Shown: in pieces, positions 40,821 through 52,611 of the stretch | Layout of the letters: each line of letters starts with the position of its first letter | Numbering within the stretch: the stretch's first letter is position 1 | Assembly: GCA_008360975.2 (NCBI GenBank) | Contig: CM039189.1 | Coordinates: 12,776,056-12,840,055, forward strand | DNA: 64,000 nucleotides | From: Lichenostomus cassidix | Taxonomy: Eukaryota; Chordata; Aves; Passeriformes; Meliphagidae | Direction: 5' to 3' | The notes under the pieces: model-generated | Databases searched by the model: none | Seen by the model: the letters and a program-made list of their open reading frames with translations, nothing else | What the model was told of the DNA's origin: nothing | Translations under genes and position numbers: made by a program

Positions 40821-43800
40821 TCTAGTCATGATACACTGTGTTTTTCATTTTAATGGTGGAGTATTTGTTCAAGTCCATAGACTGTGCATTTTTAATTTTC
40901 CTTAGAACAATGGTGAATAATGGCCCTTGGCAGGAGATAATGAAATTTTCTTAATTTATATTTTCAAGCAGAAGCTTCAATTGAAAATGGCATCCTATGG
41001 CCTGCAGACATAGCTCTAGTGCAAGTTTCAGGGGAGCTGTAATAATAATGCAGTGCCAGCAGTGACGAGGAATGATAGGAGAGTGAAGAAGTAATTTAAG
41101 AAAGAAAAGAGAATGTACCAAAGCTTTATTGTAGCATATCTAATGATCTGCTGAAGATTCCCAATAGCTTTGGGAGCATGACAGGAGAAACTAATGTTAT
41201 CTTGCCAAAACAGAAGCCCCTGCTTAATCAGCAGAACAAGATTATTGATTAAAACACCTCACACAATAGATTGCACATAGAATCTCATCTCCATACATTG
41301 CACATGAAAAAGTGCAATAACAAGCATAAGATAATAATAATAAATTAAAAAAAAAGCAAAAGCAATTTGTTGGGAATTGTACAAGTCAAGATTAGAGTTG
41401 AAATACAAACAAATTATTGTGGCAAATACAGCTGTCCTTAAAGCTGAGCAGAGAGGATGGATGCAGCAGGGACATGGCTACATCATGAGCAGAAGAGAAT
41501 AACAGCCCTGCTGGAGCTGCTTTACTTTCCTTTTTCTCTCTGCATTCATCTGAAATGTGAAGGGCCATTCCTCATTTGCACAGTCTTCTTCCTGAGGTGA
41601 AAGGAGTTCAGACATTATACTGTAACTGTTAATTAAACACTCCATTTGATTTTTAGATTACTCTAAGTGATGCATGTGCATTATGAAGATGTAACCTTTC
41701 TTCATTCATACTAAAATACAGAAGAAATGAGTGTCAGAGTACACAATTGCTCCTTGCATTCATGAGAATAGTGGTAATTCCTGCATTTCCCCTTGCAAAG
41801 ATGTTGTCGCTGCTAGCGCAAGAACCTGAATTATCATTTTTTTCACTACTACAGTTAGTCCTTTCCTAACTAGTGTTTCAAATTTAATTCGTATATTGCC
41901 TTTCCTAAATCAACTTTTACTGAGTTTATACAGAGTTCTTTGCCGATCTGCTGTATTTCCTTGTAAATGACACTAATTTTATCATAAGTCTTTGTGAATA
42001 TTGTGAATTCTCCTTAAGCATGAAGACATTTCTGAGTGAGATCATATGAATTTTAAGATTGTACATAACCCCTAAAAATAACCATATTTTAACATATGCT
42101 GGGGAAATATGCAGTTATGTAGATTGCAGAATACTTAAATGGTACTTAAAACCTACAGAGAACATAAACACTAGATTACAAACACTGAAACACCAAAGTA
42201 TTAGTGATTTGTCTTCTTAAGTTTGCAGAAATTACAGCTGGTTTGTATCATGCCTTCGTTGGAACAATTCAAAAAGGGTTTGGATAGATGGACCAAATTA
42301 ACAGTGTATTGTATAGAAGAAATAACTTTGGTTAAAATGAATGAAGGATTTCAAGTTATTTGCCAGTTAAGGTTTTTAAAGTTTAGAACTGTTTTTTCTG
42401 ATGCTGTCTAGGCCAGTTTTGCAAATTCCCAGGTACTTTACTTCTTCAATAATCTTGTTTTGGGGAATCCTGTGACACAAGAGGCGTTTGTCCATTGCAA
42501 AAAGGAATGGATCTCCAGATTTAAGGCTGTAACAGTGCAATATCCTCTTCTTTGTGCACAGTATTTCTAAGTATAAAAATTTCTCAGAATTATTAAGGTC
42601 TGCTATGGCAGTGATGAGGTAGCTTTGATAATCTGTAGCCATGTAGGATAATCTCTTGTTAAGTGCTATTTTGTGGCGAATGGAGTCTCTTTTGTCCAAT
42701 ACACCACAGAATTCAGTGCTTCTTGACTTGAAAAAGCCCAACTGAGACCCTTACTAGTTTGTAAAAAGGTTCTGCAGACAGCAGCAGAAGTATAGGCCAA
42801 TAGCTAACAGAGAAGTATCCCTGGTTTTTTACCAGAGAAAAACAGTGCAGCAGACAGAAGGCTTTAACTTATCCAGAGAACAAATCACAGTACCGTAAAT
42901 TCCCTAAATTACTTGTCTCAGAACTACCTCTACAAAGTCCACATATTCTTCATCTCTTTAACTCATGAATTGGGATTGACAGCTGCTGTAGTTGCTGTTG
43001 GTTTTTCTTGAAGGTCTCAATCTAATGGAAATATGACCTCTAACTAGGTAAAAAATAGTTACCTGAATTTCATCTTCTTAAACTGTGACTATCCTGATCA
43101 AGTGTCTCTTATTTGAAACCTTAGAAGTGCATGAAACTTAGAACCTTATATGAAAATTACTCAGGTTTTATAAAATGCAGCCAAACAGTGCAGCAAAATC
43201 AGTGATTTGAATGTGAAAATCTACAACTTTAAGCACAAATACTCCATTCATGGAATTATTCAAGTAATTGCACTTCCTGGGGAAGTGCTGATGGGCCTGG
43301 TAGCACTGCTGTGTACTGCAGCAGTAAGCATGGCTTGTTGGTTTTGAATTGGGGTTTTGGGTCTGACCAAAAGTAGGCAAAAGGCTACCATATGCACAGC
43401 AGGGGAAATTTTTCATAAAGAAATAGTTTTTAGAGTGTCATGAATTTCCCATAAAGAGCACTCAGTGCCTGAAGTTTGACACTGACACTTACTGTACATG
43501 GAAAGAAACCCTGCATTTTCTTCTGAATTATTATTACACATCCTTTTGATAAAATCTAGTATGAAGCTCTTCTCACTTTCCTGGCTGATGGCAGCATTAT
43601 GAATCTTTCACTGGGGGAAAATGAAACTGTAGAAAACAACTCTTCACAGGGAAATGAGTCCATCTTTTTCCCACCGCTAAATATGACCTTGGTTAGTTTC
43701 ATTCTCAAGCAATTTCTCCCAACATGTACTCATTTTATTTTGAAATAAATAATTCTGTCTTAATTGCTGCTCATTTGAGTATAAAATCAAATTTTCATAT

Positions 43801-45805
43801 ATCTCAAAGCTGTGAAAACCATCATACTGAATGATGCACTAGGAGAAGTCTTGTAGGAATTATTTTGGTTTCAGCATAAGGTTTTTGCTAAAGAAACACA
43901 AATTTAAAGAAATTTGTTATAAAATCTTACATCCCAGATTTTCTCATCCTGATTAGAGTACCTGAGGTGTGGCACATAAAAAGCCCTGTATTGGGGATAT
44001 TCAGAGAGGCCTGTGAGCTTTGGGTCCACGTTGCCTTCTCCTGCTTCTACAGCCTCCATCTACACCACACACACAACAGCAGCACTTTGAGGGGCTGTGT
44101 GTACATTTTCAGTGTTACAGACTGAGTACAATGCTTTTCTCAGCAAGTTGGGTGCACCTTTCACCACTTCAGCCTGGCTCTGAAGCCACTGGGTGTGTCA
44201 GACTCTCCAACACACTGCACTGACTGACCGTGCCATTGGGATGGGAGTGACATTGTTTGTGCAATAGCTGTGCAGGAGACCTGGCTGAGCCCTCTGGAAA
44301 ACGTGGCAGATGAATTCCTCACCATCTATCTCTATCCATGGTTGTGTATATACAGAAATCCCTGACTATTTCCAATTAGTTCTGCAATTATGAGCCTTAT
44401 GATGGCAGAAATAAGTAACTTTTAAAAAGGAGAGGAAAAAGAAAAGAAGAGTTAACTAATTGAGTTGGAAGAGTTGTTGTTTCTGAGTTTGCTCAGCAGA
44501 GAGGCACAACATGTCCTGACTAGCTCTGTGCTAGTTTGATTACTGTATAAAAAAGGAAGTGATTTTTATTAGAGTTCTTTGAATGAGTTTGCTCTACCTT
44601 TTATGAGGCATCATGGATTATTCTAATACCTGTTGGCACTGTACAGCTGTGGAAAGCCACTGATACAAGACAGATTATTTTAGCTTGGGATATGTGGTGT
44701 TCAGGGAGTATGGGAAGAAGGAGGGCAATGGAGAAGTTGATGTACAGCTGGAGTCAAAGGCTAGTCTATTACTTAAATTCAGACTTCTGTTATTCAGTTT
44801 GCTGACAAACAAAACTAACCCCTGAGAAGATCAGCCAAGCTCTTTCCCTTTTAGTCACCAAACTCCCTGACCTTCTCTTTTTTTCCTTCCTCTTCCTTGT
44901 GACTGTTTTTCTGTATTACATTTTGAGCATCTCTTCAAGGTTATTTTTTCATTTCCAAGCTAATATTTGTTTGTTTGGGTTTCTTTTTCTTTTGTTCTGG
45001 AAAAAAATAGTAGTCTAAAAAATATTTTCTATTTTTTTAAAACCCTTCAAAATCATTATGTTCCATAGGTCCTCATAATTAGAGGCAATGTAATAATGTT
45101 CTTTTTATCAAAATGCATTTTCTTTCATTGTTAAGCAAATAATTTTTATGCTTCATTCTCCTCAAAAATACATTTTAATTAATTTTCTTGCAATTCTTCT
45201 TTTTAACTGTTTTTCTTGTTTCTTCAGATGGTCATTCTTTACTGCTTCCTGTAGCCTAACAAAGGAAGCTTTGAGTCCATCAATTGCTCTGAAAATAATT
45301 AAAATGGAAATGCTAATGTTCTTTGTCTACAATAGCTCTTCCAACCAAAATAATTTCCTTGAATCACGAGAAAAATCTCTCTGAGATGGAAAACCATTCA
45401 GCAGGATGTATGTCTCTAAAGACTGAAGGAATTACTCAGTGTTGTTATTATTCACTATTCAAAACTGCACATTTTTTCAATCATATCATCTTTGCATTTT
45501 GTTTTCATTTTATTGAACAGTAGTACCAAATCAGTATAAACTTGGCACTTGGTACAGCTATCTCTACCAATGGGGACAGTTAAGATAACATCGATCTTCA
45601 AATTTAAAAGTATAAAACCTGAACTAAAATTTTGTCCTGAAGCCTTCTTTGGACTTTGGCTAATTAGTATTAATTAACTTTGTTGTCTTATGGATTGAAC
45701 TGCCCAAGTGTGAAGGGAGTTAGCACTGAATGTAGGACTTTAGTATGAACTTGCAAATTAAATGTAATTTTAAATTAATTAGCTTGCTTTCTTTTCCCAT
45801 TACAG

Positions 45806-45915
45806 GTGCAACAACCGAACACAGTGTATAGTAGTTACTGGGTCAGATGTGTTTCCTGATCCTTGTCCTGGAACATACAAATATCTAGAAGTTCAGTATG
45901 AATGTGTTCCTTACA
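45806..45915 (+). CDS. ADGRL2: ADGRL2 exon: C-terminal part of the lectin domain
   Basis: This exon completes the rhamnose-binding-type lectin fold of latrophilin-2. The G at 45806 finishes the Arg codon from the preceding exon, and the frame then reads [20 protein letters not shown] followed by [16 protein letters not shown]. It carries the family's DPC and KYL motifs, the cysteines that pair within the domain, and an N-glycosylation sequon (NRT). The acceptor is TTACAG and the donor is A|GTAAGTATA, a strong match. The exon is 110 nt long and leaves one A. That A makes Ile if the olfactomedin exon follows directly, or Lys if the 15-nt microexon at 50583 is included, so this exon-end base is shared between two splice forms. 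Confidence 0.95.
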
Positions 45916-48900
45916 GTAAGTATAATCTTTTTATTCTTGCTCACTTCCTCTGGCCCTCACAATTGTAGCTGGAGTGCTGTTACATGGAAAAGAAGCATAT
46001 GTTTATGGCCCATGGACCCATTATGCATGCAAAGCACTTGCAGACTAGGGCCTCCAATTAGCTTCACAAAGTGTGGAAGGAAGCCATGGTGTGATGCTGG
46101 CCAAGTGTCTGTCTGTGTTCTTAAGTGTTTGGCTTTTAAGGCTACTGTTTTTCCAGAAAACAAACTCAAATTAGCTATTCAATAGGCCAGATAGGAATTT
46201 GTACTTTTGCCCGCAACCAGTTGCTGACAAATTGGCTTGGCTCACAGACTTGTAAAGCAGGAATTGACTTCAATTTTAATCATGATCTACTTGAAAGGCT
46301 ACCTGCTGCTGTGGTGACTTTGGGTGCACAACAAAACCCAGCACTGACATTCAGAGGCAAGTGACACAGTTGGGGGACATTGTAAAAGGATTTTGTGCTT
46401 CGTTATAAATGAATGCAGATTCAGAGTGAATAATTCATTAATAAGGTACTCACACTGTGTTCTTAAAAAGCAAAGGGGAAAAGAGTGAGAAAGAAATGTT
46501 CGCTTTTAATTTAAAGACAAAATATAATTTGTGCCTTGAATCAGCTATCAAAATAGAGTTTTTCACTGAAATCAAAGTAAATAGTGTAATCATATTGAGA
46601 TAGGAAAATGTGTGGAGTTATGGCTACTTCAGCAATTTTATACAATATTCTTTGTTACACCAAAGTTCAGTAGCTTTAGACATACTTCTTATTTCCTTTC
46701 AATAATTAATGCTTTTTTTTATTGACATGCATGCATGTTCATGAAAGTTCTGCAGATTCGACACTTTTAACTGGTTTTGCTTTCTTGTAAGGTCATTCTT
46801 TGCAGTGACTTCTCCCTCGTCCCGTAACTCAACAGAGAAATAGCTGTGCTTGCAATGGAATTTGAGCAGTACACTGATCACATTTCCTTGAGTTATTATT
46901 AAGCGTGAATTTCTTGATCTGCAGTAATCCTTAACCAAAGTCATATTTTCTGTTGGTACAGGAAACAGGCCAAGTCTGAGATGCAAAAACACTGTGGTGA
47001 GAGTATATATCGAGAAAGGAAGGAAATAAGTTCTGGCATAAGCACAGTTATGTCAAAACTGTCCATACTGTTTCCTGCAAATTTTAGAATTCTGAAACTG
47101 AAATACTGCTCTGTACTGCTTCACCACACTGAGTCTTCACTGTTGTTAAAGGTCAAGCACAGATCATCTGTTTTTTCTTCATTTCTGCTGTGTCATTGTG
47201 AAATGGTTGCTTGCTGATTTTTTTCCCTGTACCATTTGTAGGATTGGAAGCCTACTGCAAACAGTGATCCCTAGTACCATTCCTCCTGTGTGTAGTATTG
47301 GTGGCTTGTTGTAACTGTTCTTCTCGTGCCACTTTTGAGGAGTGATGTCTTACCCCAATCTAACCAAAGTTTTGTTCCACAAAGACCACTTCTGCTTTAG
47401 CACTCTTTCATTCCCAAATTCTCAGAAAAGAGGTCAGTGCATCTGATTCCAAACCATGAGGTCAGTCGAGTGACAAGAAGTTACGTTTCCAGTTCCAGTA
47501 GGCTAGCTCATAGAGGAAAAAATGTAATGCAAATAATGTTCAAACATAATTTCTTATGCTGTTTTAGGAAGAGAAGTGTGGATATGTTCTACTGATTAAG
47601 TATTGCTATCTCCGGGAATCTTTTCTTTTCCAGTTTCGGAAGTTTAGTGCCAGAGCGCGGCCTCCCCTGTACTCTAACTTGTAGTTACTCTAATTTTAAA
47701 GTGTTTATTTTTGTTTACTGTCAATTGCATTTGCCTACCCTTTGAACTCTGTAATTCTGTGTCTATCATAATTTAGGATTCTGGATACTTTACTGTTTTT
47801 TAAAGTCTATAAGTTTTGGAGTTTGTCAACTGCAGCATGTACAGGTATGACACTGCCCAATTCCAGAGCTGTAAGAGGCATCACCTGTCATTACCAGCAG
47901 TCATCAAAAAGATTGCCAGTTACTAAAATGAGTTTGAAAGTTGATTTCAAATCACATTGTACTTCACTAGCCATTTTGATTGTTGACTGTCTTTCTTCCT
48001 GGTCCCACAAAGCCTATCCTATTATTTTCCCAAGTTTCTTTTTTTGATGCCTGGTAAACTCTAGTTATCAAGTTTAAATTTTTATTTCCTTAGTTGTTCC
48101 TGTGTTCCCTATCTAAATTTACAGAATGACTGAAATAATTAGATGTGCAAATAGACTTGTTACAAAGGTAGGAGAAGCTTTTGTGGGCCCAGGAAAGAGA
48201 GGAGTTTAGTGATCACAGCACTTCTAACCAAGATTCAGTTATGGTTCTTACTTTTCCTGAATTTCATCTTCATAATTTCATCTTTTCCAAGACTGCAAAA
48301 TATGCAATGTCTCGCTGTGGTAGTTTTCAGTCCATGAGAGATGACAAACAGCAATCATAACAGGTTTTGTGGGGAAAGGTGGGAATTCTTACGCACTGGA
48401 CTTGCTGTCACCGTTGTACAAAATGCAGTTTATAAGCTCCTCTATGTCTTGCTGGCCTACAGAAATACATAGCTGCTTTGTTCGTTTAAAAGTACTTAAT
48501 TTTGCAAGTTTAATTAAGTTTGAAAGTACTTAATAAAAGCTTTCTATTTTGCATCTCAAAGTGTAAACAAAAAAACCTCCCTAGCAAAACAACTTTTCAG
48601 ATACTCAGTTGGATCTCTAACAAAAATTCCAGACAAATTTGATAGGCATTGCTTTGTCCTGGAAAAAGAGTGTTATCGATTAAATTACAAAGAAATTGAA
48701 AGTACTACACTTGACATTTCTCTCACTTATGCTGCACAATGTATGTTGACACTTTGACTAACAGAAGTCAGCCTTTTTATAAAGATGCACATCAAAAGTG
48801 CCATTTTGTACATCTGTGCATTTTTATTTTAAGCCTATTTTGGACTCAAGAATTCAATAGAAAACATTTTAAAGTGTTTTATTCTCTCTCTGTGTGTATT

Positions 48901-50582
48901 GATTGGACTTTGCAGCATTTGTTTATTTCAATAAGCCCATCTGTCCCTGAAAAATGTACAGCTGTACACCAGTGCATGCAGAGCAGACACGCCAGTAATG
49001 ATTTTAGTTATCCCTATGTTTTTCCCTCCTCTCCTATTGCTAATTCTAAGCAGGTAGAATATCAATATTGCTCATTCGTAAGAAATAAGCACATTCATAG
49101 AAGTTCACAAACAGAATCGTCTGAAAGTCATTAATACTAATGGTGAAACCCAAGAATTCACATCAGAATACATCTTCTGTTTACTTGGATAAGTCCAGAA
49201 TTACAAATTGCAGAAAAACGAGTATTTTGCCTAAAGACAAGTAACAATACAAAGGCTAGGAAAACTTCTGATCATTTTGAAAATATTAACCCCCTCCAGT
49301 TCCCCTGTAAAGTTACGGAATTGTTCTCTGAAGAAACAGTAGATAAGATCAGCCAATATCAGTCTCAAAATAATCATATGTAATTTTATTAAATGAAACT
49401 GAAAATCCAAAACTTTATATGAAACATACAAAGACATTCTTCAGGATAATACTGTAATACTGAAAATGTAATAGCTGTGCAAATAGTTTTGATACACTTC
49501 CCTGGTATCAGCAGCTACTGTTACACAGATTGGTACATCTGTCATTTTCCAGGTCATTTTATGAAACCAAGGGAGCATGCTTCAAAGGCCACAGAGTATA
49601 TGAAATAGGTTTTATTGAAAATAATTATTGAAAAACTATTTACTAGCTGGGCTTCAGCTATATATCTTTCTGTAACTTCCTTAAAACTTCCTTGGGGAAA
49701 AATAGCTATAGTAATATAACTTTGTTAATTGGGTTTGCTTTATGTCTTCCATGTGTGGTGGCAGGATGGATGTTTGTTTTAAACACAATATGGCTGTCCT
49801 TGCATACTAGCTTGCTGTTTCGGGCTTAATCGATGATGCTGGAGAATATCTGAATGAGCTAATGGTTAATTTTTTCTTCTCTTTTCCTCTTGCTTACTGT
49901 GCTTTTGCTTCTTTTTTCTAGATGTTTTTGCTTATTCCTTCTAGTCTGATTTTGCAGTTATAGACTAAGAAGTGGCAAAAGTTCTTAAGATTAACATTCA
50001 GGAAAATAAATAAAATAAAGCCTAAGGAGAGCCAAAGGGTGCAAGCTGCTTTCTTTGAAAGAAAGAAAAGCAGGGAAATGTCTGATGCAAAGATGGGGGG
50101 AGGTTTAATAATCACATATGCAATCCTATATAATTAATATACTGAATTCTGTATTTCTAATTACCTAATTAATATAATATATATATGTGCACTTGCACAT
50201 ATATGATAAATTAATATGTTGCTTAAAAAACAACTTGATTAGCATTATACTTTTAGAAGAAGAAGAGTATCTATAGCATGTATTAGTAAAGTAATAAATC
50301 ATTTATTCAGGTTCACTAAGTGAAACTACATGCCAACATGTCTGTATTCCCTCCTTAATCTACTGAAATGATTGATCCATGTTCATTTGTGTAACCGTAG
50401 AATCTCTCTCCTGCTAGGTTATCCTGTTGTCTGTTTCTCTTTATCCAATATAGTGCAGTTCTTATTCTCCCTATATTTAGCGTCTGTTACTAATTTAATC
50501 TTTTAGATTAATAGTCAATTTATGTTAATCTTCTTTCTTTTTTCCTTGCACTTTTTTATTTTTCTTCCGATGCTTAAAATAG
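45916..50582 (+). other. ADGRL2: ADGRL2 intron between lectin exon and microexon
   Basis: An intron of about 4.7 kb, AT-rich, with no recognisable retroelement. It contains a perfect inverted repeat at 50181-50204 and ends in a long pyrimidine-rich stretch (about 50531-50569) before the microexon. A 131-codon open frame at 48739-49134 looks like chance: it shows no domain, sits in AT-rich DNA and has no splice context. Confidence 0.85.
50181..50204. repeat. Perfect inverted repeat, 11-bp arms with 2-base spacer
   Basis: ATATATGTGCA at 50181-50191 is followed by CT and then its exact reverse complement at 50194-50204. It sits in a TA-rich stretch about 380 bp upstream of the microexon. In RNA it could form a short hairpin; whether it matters for splicing is unknown. 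Confidence 0.75.
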
Positions 50583-50597
50583 AAGTGGAGCAAAAAG
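50583..50597 (+). CDS. ADGRL2: ADGRL2 15-nt microexon (KVEQK insert between lectin and olfactomedin domains)
   Basis: The 15 bases AAGTGGAGCAAAAAG lie between a TTAAAATAG acceptor and a GTAAAT donor. Joined to the A that ends the previous exon they read Lys-Val-Glu-Gln-Lys, and the last G makes Val with the first two bases of the olfactomedin exon. This is the insert known in latrophilins as splice site A, lying in the lectin-olfactomedin linker. In latrophilin-1 its presence is reported to weaken teneurin binding. The length is a multiple of three and both flanking phases are 1, so inclusion or skipping keeps the frame. The upstream intron has a long pyrimidine tract, and a TGC at 50571-50573 lies ten bases before the exon, a pattern typical of SRRM4-dependent neuronal microexons. 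It is too short to be found by ORF length; the call rests on exact phase and the KVEQK match. Confidence 0.92.
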
Positions 50598-51543
50598 GTA
50601 AATAACGTATACAGTCCAAACCCCAGCTCCTTGTTATGTGCCTTATGGATGTTAACCTCTTCCCTTCCCCTCCCCACAACACTCTTATATTATGATAATC
50701 AGCAGGATCTCATAAGTACACCTCATAAAGAAGTCGACTGTTTGCAATAAAGTGACTTGGCTGCTTAAAGTAGGTGGCGGGGTATAGTGTCTGAAGTACT
50801 TGGGCTGGAGGGAAGACTCCCTTGCTTTTTTCTCTCCCTTTCTCTTTGTCTTTCTTTCCCTCTCTTTCTCTCACCCTTGGGTAAATTCTTGTTAATCAAG
50901 TGTCATCTTGCCTGGCTTCCAGAACCCTCTCCATAGCATGCCATGGTTACAGGGTTTCCTGGTCTGTTTCATTCATTGCTTTGGTTGTGTTTTGTTTTCT
51001 CTGCTCCTAATTGCTTTCTCTATATACCTGATGATTTGTTTTGTTCCTTTATTTTTAATCGAGGCACCTCCTTTTTCAGCCTCACCACTTCTTAAAGTTC
51101 TAAACAAGTTGATGTGATTTTTTTTGGACTGAAATGACCTAGCACACTGCTGCACACCAGTTAAAAGCTCTGGGGCGTTAATGTGTACTCACTAAAAGTC
51201 TGAAACGAAAATGCAAGAGTAGCTCTACATTTTCAGCTGTCTGTGTATGCCATTGAGCCTTGGTCTGTACTAGTGAAAACAGTTCCCATCCACTTTCCAC
51301 ACTGGTACAGCAAGAACATGGTAACTTTAAGAAAAGTGGATGATAAAGGGTGATAATTGCATTAATTATAACATAAGGTATAATCTAGTGCCAATTAAAT
51401 TGATTTTTTTTTCTTCCTGACACAGTCATTATGATTTACCTACCTTTTTGTTTTTTTCTTTTTTTTTCTCTTTTTTATATTTTTATTATGAGATGGTCTT
51501 AATTTGACGTAATTCTTGTCTTACTTCTCTCTGTGACTGTTAG
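50598..51543 (+). other. ADGRL2: ADGRL2 intron between microexon and olfactomedin exon
   Basis: A 946-bp intron. It holds a CT-rich tract at 50825-50876 and a T-rich acceptor tract at about 51444-51484 before the olfactomedin exon. The acceptor TAG ends at 51543. No repeat element or further exon is seen. Confidence 0.85.
50825..50876 (+). promoter_or_regulatory. Candidate polypyrimidine splicing-regulatory tract downstream of the microexon
   Basis: About 50 bases almost entirely C and T, with repeated TCTCT, CTTTCT and TTTCTCT words, lie some 230 nt downstream of the microexon. Clusters of this kind are typical binding sites for PTBP1/2, which often represses neuronal exons outside neurons. 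The assignment rests on composition and location only. It could instead be a plain low-complexity tract. Confidence 0.4.
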
Positions 51544-52344
51544 TTTTTGTTTGCCCGGGGACGTTGAAAGCAATTGTGGACTCACCGTATTTATACGAAG
51601 CTGAACAAAAAGCAGGTGCTTGGTGCAAAGATCCTCTCCAGGCTGCAGATAAAATATACTTCATGCCATGGACTCCGTATCGCACCGATACTTTGATAGA
51701 ATATGCTTCCTTAGAGGACTTCCAAAACGGACGCCAGCAGACGACGTACAAACTCCCGAACCGAGTGGATGGCACTGGATTTGTAGTGTATGACGGCGCT
51801 GTCTTTTTTAACAAGGAAAGGACTCGGAACATAGTTAAATTTGACTTGAGGACTAGAATTAAGAGTGGAGAGGCCATAATCAATTATGCTAATTACCACG
51901 ACACCTCTCCGTACCGATGGGGAGGAAAGACTGATATTGACTTGGCAGTTGATGAGAATGGCTTGTGGGTAATTTATGCTACTGAGCAAAACAACGGGAT
52001 GATAGTAATTAGCCAGCTGAACCCCTACACTCTGCGCTTCGAAGCCACCTGGGAAACGAGCTACGACAAGCGGGCAGCATCCAATGCTTTCATGATCTGT
52101 GGTGTCCTGTACGTGGTGCGGTCGGTGTACCAGGACAACGAGAGTGAGACCGGCAGGAACGCCATCGATTACATCTACAACACCAGGCTGAGCAGAGGCG
52201 AGCACGTGGACATTCCTTTCCCCAACCAGTACCAGTACATCGCCGCAGTGGATTACAACCCCCGAGACAACCAGCTCTATGTGTGGAATAACAACTTCAT
52301 TCTGCGATACTCTTTGGAGTTTGGCCCACCTGATCCTGCCCAAG
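51544..52344 (+). CDS. ADGRL2: ADGRL2 exon: complete olfactomedin domain
   Basis: One 801-nt exon encodes the whole five-bladed olfactomedin propeller, the part of latrophilins that binds FLRT proteins outside the cell. It opens with [20 protein letters not shown] and ends [14 protein letters not shown]. Two cysteines (AGAWCKDP and FMICGVL) probably form the domain's conserved disulphide. By comparison with latrophilin-3 structures, the internal calcium site should use an Asp in [12 protein letters not shown], the Asn-Ala of ASNAFM and the Val of AAVDYNP, all present here. The acceptor is GACTGTTAG and the donor is CAAG|GTAAGA. Entry and exit are both phase 1, so the exon is a symmetric domain cassette. 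Its codon use and CpG content stand out from the AT-rich flanks. The frame stays open 31 codons past the donor, to a stop at 52437-52439. Confidence 0.97.
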
Positions 52345-52592
52345 GTAAGAATTTCTCTTTTTTTCTCGTTTTTGATCTCTTTGTGTTTCCATTCAGAGAA
52401 ATATGTTGCGATATTTTTGGTCTTAGACATAGCTCATAGCTGAAAGGCAAGGAGGGGTTGTTTGTCCTGCACCATGCTGAGCTGTGCAGCGTTATGGCGG
52501 TGCAAGACAAATTTGCAGAACCTGTGAAGAGAAATAGAATTACTTTATTCAGTTTGCAGGCTCATGCTTTTCTTTTTATCTCCTTCCTTGTC

Positions 52593-52611
52593 TTTTTTTT
52601 TTTTTTTTTTT
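52593..52611. repeat. Poly(T) tract, 19 bases
   Basis: An uninterrupted run of 19 T about 250 bp downstream of the olfactomedin exon. It is a simple homopolymer with no visible element body next to it. Confidence 0.9.

Larger units (their letters stand above)
25828..45805 (+). other. ADGRL2: ADGRL2 intron (about 20 kb) inside the lectin domain
   Basis: This intron interrupts an Arg codon in the lectin domain, between a GTAAAA donor and a TTACAG acceptor. It is AT-rich. Contents seen are an imperfect palindrome at 26258-26281, a CR1 fragment at 26351-26452, a 22-base A run at 26609-26630, a 14-bp palindrome at 32834-32847, a tRNA-Leu-like stretch near 33572-33615, a CpG-rich open frame at 40063-40287, and a 47-nt hairpin at 40774-40820. 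A minus-strand open frame of 121 codons at 42376-42741 has no recognisable family. I see no additional convincing coding exon. Confidence 0.85.

Noticed and set aside
48739..49134. 131-codon + strand open frame
   Set aside because: AT-rich composition, no recognisable motif, no flanking splice signals. Length is within chance for this window.
51711..52430. 239-codon minus-strand open frame
   Set aside because: It is the antisense shadow of the olfactomedin exon and follows that exon's constrained codon pattern.
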